A stretch of 35,906 bases of DNA from Endomicrobium sp. Its GTDB lineage: Bacteria; Elusimicrobiota; Endomicrobiia; Endomicrobiales; Endomicrobiaceae. The DNA lies in contig JAISUD010000014.1 of the NCBI GenBank assembly GCA_031272265.1, positions 1 to 35,906 of the forward strand, read 5' to 3'. Below, piece by piece: positions 1-8,855 of the stretch; position 1 is the stretch's first letter; every line of letters begins with the position of its first letter. Below the pieces are notes generated by a model that saw nothing but the letters and a program-made list of their open reading frames with translations, had not been told where the DNA came from and did not search any database. Position numbers and translations under genes: made by a program.

Positions 1-2
1 AC

Positions 3-1211
3 CTTTATTTTTTAAACCGGCCGGTAGACTTAATGACTGTCAGCGAGGCTCTTAAGAGAGAAGGAACTCTTGAAAAAATAGGCGGTGCTAAATATCTTAC
101 ACTATTGATTGACTCTGTGCCGACGGCGGCAAACACGGAATACTACGCTTCAATTGTACGCGATAAGTCAATTTTAAGACAGCTTATCAAAGTCGGGTCG
201 CAAATAGTGGAGGACGCGTTTGGAGAGCAGAATTCTCCCGAAGAAATATTAGACAAATCACAGACTTCTTTATTTGATATTTCACAGCGGGAAGGCACTG
301 TAAAAAGTTTTTCAAAAGTAACGAGTCTTGTAAGACCTGTATTGCACGAAATTGAGAAGTTGCATTTAGATCCGAGAGAAGTTTCAGGTCTTTCTACAGG
401 TTTTGCCGATTTAGATTCTAAGACTACAGGGTTTCATCCGGGTGAGCTTATAATTTTAGCATCTCGGCCGTCTATGGGTAAAACTGCCTTTGCTTTAAAC
501 ATTGCAGAACATGTGGCGGTGGTTAAAAAAAAACCTGTTGCCATTTTTTCGCTGGAAATGAAAGAGGAGGCTTTGGTGTCCAGATTCCTTGCTTCTCTAG
601 CTAGAGTCAATGCCATTAAACTTAGAAATGGACAATACAACAGCACAGACTGGGTCAGGCTAACCAGCGTTGCGGAAAAAATTGCCGAAGCTCCTATTTT
701 TATAGACGATGATTCTAATATAAGTGTTATAGAACTCAGAATCAGAGCCAGAAAGCTTGCAGCAGAGCTCAGATCAGAAAACAGCCAACTTGCTCTAATA
801 ATAATAGATTACATACAGTTTATACGCGGTTCAAGTAGAAAATTTGAATCCCGCCACCAGGAAGTTTCCGATGTTTCTAGATCGCTTAAAGCTTTGGCGA
901 AAGATTTGAATGTTCCCGTTCTTGTTTTATCACAGCTTTCAAGGAAAACAGAAGATAGAGGAAGAAAGGACAATAAACCACAGCTTTCCGATTTGAGAGA
1001 TTCCGGGGCTATAGAGCAAGACGCCGATATAGTTGCCATGCTTTACAGAGAAGGATATTATAACAGAGAAAATCCTGAAGTGCAAAAAAAGGCGGTTCTT
1101 ATATTAGGAAAACAAAGGAATGGTCCAACAGGAGAGGTGAATTTAATTTTTGAGGGGGAATATACGAAGTTTTCCTGTGAATCGCCGAGGCAGGATGATA
1201 GTTATCAATGA
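3..1211 (+). CDS. dnaB: Replicative DNA helicase DnaB, 5' end truncated by window edge
   Basis: RecA-like helicase core: Walker A ASRPSMGKTAFALN, LALIIIDYIQFI, LSQLSRKTEDR, DLRDSGAIEQDADIV. The frame stays open upstream of the listed Met at 33 (reads LYFLNRPVDLMTVSEALKREG), so 33 is an internal Met and the gene continues off the left edge. Confidence 0.95.
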   Translation, partial: LYFLNRPVDLMTVSEALKREGTLEKIGGAKYLTLLIDSVPTAANTEYYASIVRDKSILRQLIKVGSQIVEDAFGEQNSPEEILDKSQTSLFDISQREGTVKSFSKVTSLVRPVLHEIEKLHLDPREVSGLSTGFADLDSKTTGFHPGELIILASRPSMGKTAFALNIAEHVAVVKKKPVAIFSLEMKEEALVSRFLASLARVNAIKLRNGQYNSTDWVRLTSVAEKIAEAPIFIDDDSNISVIELRIRARKLAAELRSENSQLALIIIDYIQFIRGSSRKFESRHQEVSDVSRSLKALAKDLNVPVLVLSQLSRKTEDRGRKDNKPQLSDLRDSGAIEQDADIVAMLYREGYYNRENPEVQKKAVLILGKQRNGPTGEVNLIFEGEYTKFSCESPRQDDSYQ

Positions 1212-2383
1212 AAAAACAATCGATGGGTGCGATAATTCCGAATGGAGTTAATAAAACGAAACAGAAGGTTTTTTTCAGGCAAACGTGGGTGGAAATTGAT
1301 AAAAGCGATTTTCGTTTCAATTTAAAGAAAATTAGAGAATATATTGCAAGAGACACTAAAATTATGGCTGTTATGAAGTCGGACGCTTATGGGCACGACG
1401 CGGTTACACTTGCTAAGGAAGCGCAGGAAGAAGGCGTGGAGTGGGTTGCCGTTTCTTCGCTTGAAGAGGGTATAATTCTTAGAGAAGCGGGCATAAAGAG
1501 CAATATTTTGATTTTGGGGAATATTTTTCCTTATGAAAATTTTCAAGTCGCACTAGCGCATTCTTTAACTTCTACAATTTCTAAGATGTCGGAATTTGCG
1601 AATTTGGAAAATTTAGCGGTGAAGTTAAATAAGAAAATTGACTTTCATTTAAAAGTAGACACTGGTATGGGAAGAATTGGCGCTTTGTCTGAGACGGCGT
1701 ATTCAATACTGCAGAGAGTTGCTCAAAGTAGAGAAGTAAATATGAGCGGTGTATACACTCACTTTGCTGTTGCGGATACCGACCCTGTTTTTACGCAACT
1801 GCAATTGGATATTTTTATGAAAGTCGTCAAGTTTGCCCGCGGGAATCTAGGATTAAAATTTATCGCCCATGCCGCGAATTCAGCGGCGTTATTTAAAAGT
1901 AAACGAGCGCATCTTGACATGGTCCGTCCTGGGTTGGGACTTTACGGACTTACGCCTTTTAAATATTCTGAAAGATTTTTGAAAGTTAAGCCGGTTCTGT
2001 CGTGGAAAACGAAGATAACGTTTTTGAAAAAAGTTCCGTCCGGTTTTTGCGTTAGTTACGGGAGAACTTTTGTTACAAACAAGCTGTCTGTTATTGCTAC
2101 GATTCCTGTGGGATACGACGATGGCTATAATAGACTGCTATCTAATAAAGGCGATGTCTTAGTGCGCGGAAAACGTTGTCCTATTGCGGGAAAAATAACA
2201 ATGAATATGACAATGGTAGACGTAACGGGAGTAAAGGATGTTGCAGTTGGCGACGAAGTAGTTTTGATAGGAACGCAGGGCAAAGAATATATAAAAGTTG
2301 ACGAGCTTGCAAAAATACAGAATACTATAAATTATGAAGTTACGTGTAATATATCAGCGCGCGTGCCTAGAATTATAGTGTAA
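1208..2383 (+). CDS. alr: Alanine racemase
   Basis: PLP lysine motif AVMKSDAYGHD, VDTGMGRIG, HAANSAA, MVRPGLGLYG, VSYGRTF, PVGYDDGY. 4-bp ATGA overlap with dnaB. Confidence 0.94.
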   Translation: MKKQSMGAIIPNGVNKTKQKVFFRQTWVEIDKSDFRFNLKKIREYIARDTKIMAVMKSDAYGHDAVTLAKEAQEEGVEWVAVSSLEEGIILREAGIKSNILILGNIFPYENFQVALAHSLTSTISKMSEFANLENLAVKLNKKIDFHLKVDTGMGRIGALSETAYSILQRVAQSREVNMSGVYTHFAVADTDPVFTQLQLDIFMKVVKFARGNLGLKFIAHAANSAALFKSKRAHLDMVRPGLGLYGLTPFKYSERFLKVKPVLSWKTKITFLKKVPSGFCVSYGRTFVTNKLSVIATIPVGYDDGYNRLLSNKGDVLVRGKRCPIAGKITMNMTMVDVTGVKDVAVGDEVVLIGTQGKEYIKVDELAKIQNTINYEVTCNISARVPRIIV

Positions 2384-2777
2384 AAAATCTGGTGGTGGTG
2401 GATAGCTGGGTGTTAATATAGTTTATTGGCCAGGAATAAAAGACGTACGGATGCGCGAGGAATGTCTTTTTTATTAATTTTAACATTGTATTTTACGCCT
2501 GAAAAATTATCGGTAAAAACTTGAAAAGCATTGAAAAAACAGATAGTGGAAGAAGATAAAAACTTTAAGAAATTCGTAAGAGATATTTTAAACGGAGGGG
2601 GGAGATTATTGCCTGTTCTTTTGCTTTATAGTTGACGTTATAGATTTAGGGTAAAAAAAGGCGTATATACAGTCTGTCTAAACAGTGGTATTAAAGCTTT
2701 TAGGGAACGAAAATTTGCCTGAGGGCGGAAGATTTCCGAGCGAGGGTATAGAAAATTTTTTTGAAAGCAGCGAAAGT

Positions 2778-3614
2778 ATGAAAAGGTGGGAGTTGTTTAG
2801 AAAAAGCGAAATAAAAGTGGGACTGTTTTTTGAAAAAGCGAAGAAAGCGACGGGGAGTATTGTTTCGTTTTTGGAAGGTTTGGGTAAGGCTGTCAAAATG
2901 ACGATGGAGATGACAGTCTATATATTTAAGGGTGGAATATCCTTAAAAGACACTGCTTTGCAAATGGTTGAAGTTGGCTGGAAATCATTTCCCATAATAA
3001 TGGTTACTTCTTTTTTTGTAGGAATGGTTCTAGCGCTTCAAATGGGGACTGCGACTATAAGTTTTTTTAATGAGCCCGTCTATCTAGGCATGATAATAAG
3101 TTTTTGTTTAATTAAAGAACTTGGACCTGTGCTTACGGCTATGGTTGTAAGCGGAAGCATTGGCGCTGCGATTACAGCGGAACTCGGTACAATGAAGATT
3201 AATGACCAGCTTGATGCTTTATATACCCTTGGCACAAATCCGATAAGGTATCTTGTCGTTTCAAGGTTTTTAGCCTGTTTTTTTATGCTTCCTCTGCTTA
3301 CCGTTATCGCAAATATAGTTGGGATATTTGGCGGTATGTTTATCGCTAACTATTTATGGGATGTTCCTTCAAACATATATTTTTCTGAAGTTTTGGATTT
3401 TATATCATTATTAACCTTTCTTCATGGATTTATAAAATCGTTTTTCTTCGCAATGGTTATTGCAATAGTTGCCTGTCATAAAGGATTTAACGCAAAAAAT
3501 GGAGCGGGAGGTGTTGGAATAGCGACTACAAGTTCTGTTATCTATTCAATGGTTTTTATTCTGATTTCCGATTATTTTCTGACGATGCTGCTGACGACGT
3601 TGAATGTAAAATAA
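2778..3614 (+). CDS. mlaE: MlaE/YrbE-family ABC transporter permease (ORF track starts at GTG 2685; ATG at 2778 more plausible)
   Basis: FFVGMVLALQMG, KELGPVLTAMVVSGSIGAAITAELGTMKINDQLDAL are MlaE-family signatures; followed by mlaF and mlaD. Confidence 0.9.
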   Translation: MKRWELFRKSEIKVGLFFEKAKKATGSIVSFLEGLGKAVKMTMEMTVYIFKGGISLKDTALQMVEVGWKSFPIIMVTSFFVGMVLALQMGTATISFFNEPVYLGMIISFCLIKELGPVLTAMVVSGSIGAAITAELGTMKINDQLDALYTLGTNPIRYLVVSRFLACFFMLPLLTVIANIVGIFGGMFIANYLWDVPSNIYFSEVLDFISLLTFLHGFIKSFFFAMVIAIVACHKGFNAKNGAGGVGIATTSSVIYSMVFILISDYFLTMLLTTLNVK

Positions 3615-3666
3615 TGCCTGTATATAGCAAACTTGATTAAGTAAGTGGTGGTTAGACTAGAATAAG

Positions 3667-4422
3667 ATGATAAAAGTTGAGAATATTCATAAAAGTTTCG
3701 GCTTCAAACGCGTACTTTGTGGAGTTAATCTTGAAGTTTATGACAGTGAGACTTTGGTTATAGTGGGTTCTTCGGGAATGGGGAAAAGTGTTTTATTAAA
3801 AACTATTGTCGGGCTTGTTAAGCCGGACACAGGTTCGGTGTTGATTGAAGATATAAATATAACGAAATGTTCGTCATCTGATCTGCATTTGGCGAGAAAG
3901 AGGGTGGGGTATGTGTTTCAAGAAGCTGCTCTTTTTGATTCACTTAGTATTTTTGAAAACGTCGCGTTCGGCTTGCGAACGCTCACTTCTCTTAAAGAAG
4001 ACGAAATAAAACAAAGAGTCAGACGCTGCCTTGAAATGGTGTGTTTGAATAATGTTGAAAGTTTAAGGCCGTCCGAACTTTCAGGAGGGATGAAAAAAAG
4101 AGTAGGAATTGCCAGAGCTATTGCGTATAAACCACGCTATATTTTATATGACGAGCCTACTGCGGGTTTGGATCCTGTAATGTCTGACATAATAAACGAG
4201 TTGATAATGTATTTGAAGAAACATTTAAAAGTTACTTCAATTATCGTAACTCACGATATGAAATCGGCTTATAAGATTGCAGACAGGATAATGATGCTGC
4301 ACGAGGGCAAAATGATTTTTGACGGCAGACCCGAAGAAACAAGACAAACTAAAAATGAATATGTAAGACAGTTTGTAGAAGGTTCTACTCGTGGGCCGAT
4401 AGTAGCAGATAAAAATTTTTGA
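3667..4422 (+). CDS. mlaF: ABC transporter ATP-binding protein, MlaF-like
   Basis: Walker A GSSGMGKSVLLK, signature LSGGMKKRVGIARAIA, Walker B ILYDEPTAGLDP, H-loop VTHD. Confidence 0.92.
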   Translation: MIKVENIHKSFGFKRVLCGVNLEVYDSETLVIVGSSGMGKSVLLKTIVGLVKPDTGSVLIEDINITKCSSSDLHLARKRVGYVFQEAALFDSLSIFENVAFGLRTLTSLKEDEIKQRVRRCLEMVCLNNVESLRPSELSGGMKKRVGIARAIAYKPRYILYDEPTAGLDPVMSDIINELIMYLKKHLKVTSIIVTHDMKSAYKIADRIMMLHEGKMIFDGRPEETRQTKNEYVRQFVEGSTRGPIVADKNF

Positions 4423-4438
4423 AGCGAGTTATAGTATT

Positions 4439-5689
4439 ATGAATAATTATCTTAAGCTTGGCATTTTTGCTGGAGTAGGAATTATTGCGATAGTTGCTTC
4501 AATTATGGCAGTGGGAACTTTTACATTTTCAAAGGGTTACATTGTTTATGTAAAATTTAATAACATTTCAGGTCTTACAAAAAAAGCCAAAGTTAAAATA
4601 GCGGGAGTTGATATTGGTGTTTTAAGGGGCGTTTCTTTAGAAGGTTCAAAAGCAAAACTGAGACTTTTAATAGATAAGAAGGTTATTTTATATGAAAATG
4701 CTTCTGCGAGAATTGTCTCTATGGGGGTTGTAGGGACAAAATATATTGAGATTATTCCCGGCGATGCGAGTTTCCCGGTATTAAAAGCTGACGGTTGTAT
4801 ATCTTCGGTGCACAAATTGTTTGTTGAAGATATGTTAGTCGATGTCGCGGATAAAATGAGTAAAATATTAAGCGACGAAAGAGGTAGTGATATTATTGAA
4901 AATCTTCTCGCCGCTATATCTTTGTTTAAAAAGGTTTTAGACTCTTTTGCCTCGCAGAACAGTCAAATCGTGTCGTTGATAAGTAACGTCAATAAGTTTT
5001 CAGGTGATCTTACAGATATCTCGACTCAGAATAGACAGAATTTGACGGATGCAATATTGTCTATCAAGAATATTTCTGCGGAGATGGCCGTGTTAATTTC
5101 CCGTATATATAATGGAGAAGGACCTCTTTCAGTTCTTATTAACGACAAAGATATGAGTGATAAAATAAAAGAGACTTTAACATCTCTAAAGCAAGCTCTT
5201 GATTCCATTAATAGTAAATTCAAAATGGTTGATAATTTTCAGATTAAGGGAAATGTTGCGAAAAGTTTAAGAAATGACAAAGCTGAATTTGATGCCGGCG
5301 TAAGAGCAATGTGGCTGAATAGGTACTTTGCTTATTTTGGAATTTTAAGCTATAAAATGAATAAAGAATATAAGATTATCCCGGAAATTCTTATTGGAAC
5401 TAAATTTTTTAAAGAGGCGGAAATTTATTTGGGTTTTATGAAAAGCAGGCCCGGAATGGGTTTAAGATATTCTTTTTTTTGTCCCGTATGGAATTTTCAC
5501 AAAGCGTTAAGAATCTATTTAAATATGTATGAGTTTAAGGACGTTGAAGGGGGGGGAGAAATTGAATTGACAAATTGTTTTGGTTTAGGATTTAACTTAG
5601 CAACTAATAACTCTATGGGTAATAGAGGTGGCAGCACCCCAACTCTAACGCTTAATCCTTACTTAAAGATTGGATATTTTGGATTTTAA
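4439..5689 (+). CDS. mlaD: MCE-domain (MlaD-like) protein with a beta-strand-rich C-terminal region
   Basis: N-terminal TM then MCE pattern VYVKFNNISGLTKKAKVKIAGVDIGVLRGVSLEGSKAKLRLLIDKKVILYENASARIVSMGVVGTKYIEIIPGD; directly after mlaE-mlaF; C-terminus ends ...LNPYLKIGYFGF. Confidence 0.88.
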   Translation: MNNYLKLGIFAGVGIIAIVASIMAVGTFTFSKGYIVYVKFNNISGLTKKAKVKIAGVDIGVLRGVSLEGSKAKLRLLIDKKVILYENASARIVSMGVVGTKYIEIIPGDASFPVLKADGCISSVHKLFVEDMLVDVADKMSKILSDERGSDIIENLLAAISLFKKVLDSFASQNSQIVSLISNVNKFSGDLTDISTQNRQNLTDAILSIKNISAEMAVLISRIYNGEGPLSVLINDKDMSDKIKETLTSLKQALDSINSKFKMVDNFQIKGNVAKSLRNDKAEFDAGVRAMWLNRYFAYFGILSYKMNKEYKIIPEILIGTKFFKEAEIYLGFMKSRPGMGLRYSFFCPVWNFHKALRIYLNMYEFKDVEGGGEIELTNCFGLGFNLATNNSMGNRGGSTPTLTLNPYLKIGYFGF

Positions 5690-5699
5690 TGATAATGAT

Positions 5700-7080
5700 T
5701 CGTTCGTCGCTGCTATTTTAGTGCGATTACAAATGCAGAATCCCGTGTTAATTAATTTTTTTGTTCTTGTTTTCTCTTTTGTTTTATAACTTTTAAGAAA
5801 CTTTAACGACGGCAGTTGTTGCTGTCGGAAAAAAGACTAGTTTCGGTTTTGGCGAAAAGAAGAGCGTTGAAGAATATGGGACTGAAACAAATCCTGAAAT
5901 AATGGCAGCGAGCGGTCTCTGAGAGCAAGATTTCTTAGAGCTGAAAGCACAATATTTTACAACGGCACGACAATTAAGAGCAATAGTTTAACACTCCTGT
6001 TGAAACGAGATAGTTAGAAAAGAAATAGATTTTTTAATATGCGATATAATGGATTGCCTTTTCCGGAATAGGCGGTAAATGAGAAAACGTGTGATACGTG
6101 GGAAATAGGTCAGCGAACGTATAGAAATCGGGATTCCTTGCTCCTGAGATTAAAGCGGAGGAAAAAGAGGAATTGCCTATTGCCCCAGGGGGATGAAATC
6201 AGAATTTCCTGTTAAAGTATAAGCGTAGGAGAGTCCACCTGCTTATGAGAAGCGTCAAGATAAAGAATAATCGGGAAGTGAAAACTTTTTATGTAAGACA
6301 AAGAAGGCTTCTGAATGCCTTGCAGGGACTAATAGAAAATGACGATGGAATATAAATATATACATATACATAGGAGACGGAAACTGAAATAGTCGGAAGA
6401 AGTATATTAATAAAGATTGAAGAAAAAAATGAGAGAGATAATAAAAGAAAATTGTACTTTCACGCGTTTGTCTTTTATCTATGCTTAAGATGAAGCTGTT
6501 GAGAAATTTTGGGGAAGATGCCTGTTTTTGGGTAAATCCTGTGCGAAGAAAAGGTTGTCTCTAAGTTTGTGGTTTCAAGTGTAATCTTCGTTTTTCAAAT
6601 GAGTTATCAGGCAAAACTAGGGGCTAACAGTTATTATAACATTATAGCTCCAAATTTAGAAGGGCCGAATCTGCGTATGTTGTTGATGATTTAGCAAGAA
6701 TGTGAGTTGTATAAGTTGCTGAAATTGCGTTGGTAAAGGTAGCACAGCGGTATAAAGATTAGCGGGTGCTAAGATTCAAATTCCTGTGATAAGAAGTATG
6801 AGAGGAATGAGAGCGAAAGCTGAGAATATAAAGGTTAGGTTTAATGAGTGCGGGCCGAATAATCTTATTAATACTACGACGGAAAGAGAGAGTATATAAG
6901 CCGATTATGGCGCGAATGCGTGCTTTTTTATTGATTTAATGATAGAAGTTAAATAATAATAAACTACGCTAATGAAGAAATAGACAGGAAAAAAGAGGTG
7001 GTGATGAGGCAGGTGAAGAAAATACCACCGGTATAGATGCTGAAACAGCTGAGCCCGCTGAAATATTCAGCATTTGAAAA
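5700..7080 (+). pseudogene. Degenerate, formerly coding-looking stretch (family not identified), including a decayed partial copy of thrS at about 6370-6512
   Basis: No ORF from 5690 to 7036, yet short protein-like segments appear across frames: GKKTSFGFGEKKSVEEYGTETNPEIMAASGL (~5825-5922), AKIQIPVIRSMRGMRAKAENIKVRF-NECGPNNLINTTTERESI (~6768-6897), EAGEENTTGIDAETAEPAEIFSI-stop (7006-7077), interrupted by stops and frameshifts. Confidence 0.6.
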
Positions 7081-7108
7081 TTATCAGAATGAAGGTAAGG
7101 AGAATGAG

Positions 7109-8827
7109 ATGAAAGAAGAAGAACCTCTGAATATTTTAAGACATTCTACAGCTCATATAATGGCGGCGGCTGTTAAAGAGCTTTTCCCTTCAACAAAAAT
7201 TGCAATAGGTCCGTTTATAGAAGACGGATTTTACTATGATTTTGACAAGGTAGAACCTTTTACTCCGGACGATATAATAAAGATTGAAGAAAAAATGAGA
7301 GAGATAATAAAAGAAAATTGCGCTTTTACACGTTTCTCTATGCCTAAGAATAAGGCTGTTGAAAAATTTAAGGAAGAAGGTGAAAAGTATAAAGCGGAAA
7401 TAGCGTCTCAAATAGAGGAAGATGAATTAAGCTTCTATAGGACAGGCAGCTTTACTGATCTATGCAGAGGCCCTCATATGGCTTCAGCGGGAGAGCTTAA
7501 ATATTTTAAACTTCTTTCAGTGGCGGGTGCTTATTGGAGAGGCGATTCTTCAAGAGAGCAGCTTCAAAGAATTTACGGAACAGCGTTCTTTACGAAAAAA
7601 GACCTTGACAGTTATTTAAATAAAATTGAAGAGGCGCGGAGAAGAGATCACAGGAAATTAGGAAAAGATTTAGATTTATTCAGTGTTAACGACGTTGTTG
7701 GTGGTGGTTTAGTTTTATGGCACCCCAAAGGTGTTGTCTTGAGAGAGGTTATTGGGAACTATTTCAAAAAATTCCATAGTGAAAACGGATATGAACTTTT
7801 GTTTACGCCGCATATTGCAAGTGAAGAACTTTTTAGAATAAGCGGTCATTTGCAAACTTATTCCGAAAATATGTATGCCTCTATGGATATAGAAGGTAAA
7901 CCGTACAGGGTTAAACCTATGAATTGTCCTATGCATTTGATGATATATAGAACTAAACTTCATTCTTACAGAGAACTTCCGATAAGATATGCGGAGTTGG
8001 GCACGGTTTACAGATTTGAAAAATCAGGAGTTTTACACGGACTTTTGAGAGTCAGAGGGTTTACACAAGACGATGGACATGTTATTGTTGCTCCGGAACA
8101 GCTTGAAAAAGAAATGCTAGAAGTTTTTGGTATGGCGCTGAATTGCCTTAAAACTTTCGGTTTCAGCGATTATAAAATTTGTATCGCCACAAGACCTGAG
8201 AAAAAGTACGTAGGTAAAATAGAAGACTGGGAAAAAGCGCAAAATTCTATTGAAAATGCTTTAAAGAAAACGGGTTATAATTACGAAGTTGACGAAGGCG
8301 GAGGAGCTTTTTACGGACCGAAAATTGATATAAAGATAAAAGACGCCATAAACAGGTTTTGGCAGTGTTCAACTATACAATTTGATTTTAATCTTCCTGA
8401 AAGATTTGATATTTATTACATTGACTCATCAGGGAAAAAAGTAAGACCTTATATGATTCACAGGGCGTTGATGGGTTCTTTAGAGAGATTTATAGGAATT
8501 CTTTTGGAGCATTACGCTGGTTCGCTTCCTGTATGGCTTTCCCCCGTGCAAGTCGCGATAGCCAATATCAGTGAAGAACAGAGCGAATACTGCTCTTATT
8601 TGCTACGAGAATTCAAGCAGAATGACATAAGAGCCGTTTTTGATGGTGGAAATGAAAAAATTGGGTATAAAATAAGAGAAAACACAATGCAGAAGATTCC
8701 TTATATAGCAGTTGTCGGAAATAAAGAAAAAGATACAGGCAGAGTTGCCGTAAGAGCGCGGAACGGTAAAGATTTAGGTGTTATGAGCGTTAGCAATTTT
8801 GTTTCGCTTGTGAAGAAATCTTTTTAG
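7109..8827 (+). CDS. thrS: Threonyl-tRNA synthetase, apparently without an N-terminal TGS domain
   Basis: Class II motifs; MNCPMHLMIYR, RYAELGTVYRFEKSGVLHGLLRVRGFTQDD, GGGAFYGPKIDIK, MIHRALMGSLERF. AAGGAG upstream of ATG 7109; the ORF-track start at 7037 lies over the preceding degenerate segment. Confidence 0.95.
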   Translation: MKEEEPLNILRHSTAHIMAAAVKELFPSTKIAIGPFIEDGFYYDFDKVEPFTPDDIIKIEEKMREIIKENCAFTRFSMPKNKAVEKFKEEGEKYKAEIASQIEEDELSFYRTGSFTDLCRGPHMASAGELKYFKLLSVAGAYWRGDSSREQLQRIYGTAFFTKKDLDSYLNKIEEARRRDHRKLGKDLDLFSVNDVVGGGLVLWHPKGVVLREVIGNYFKKFHSENGYELLFTPHIASEELFRISGHLQTYSENMYASMDIEGKPYRVKPMNCPMHLMIYRTKLHSYRELPIRYAELGTVYRFEKSGVLHGLLRVRGFTQDDGHVIVAPEQLEKEMLEVFGMALNCLKTFGFSDYKICIATRPEKKYVGKIEDWEKAQNSIENALKKTGYNYEVDEGGGAFYGPKIDIKIKDAINRFWQCSTIQFDFNLPERFDIYYIDSSGKKVRPYMIHRALMGSLERFIGILLEHYAGSLPVWLSPVQVAIANISEEQSEYCSYLLREFKQNDIRAVFDGGNEKIGYKIRENTMQKIPYIAVVGNKEKDTGRVAVRARNGKDLGVMSVSNFVSLVKKSF

Positions 8828-8855
8828 ATATTAAGAAATTTTTAATTTTTTGCAT

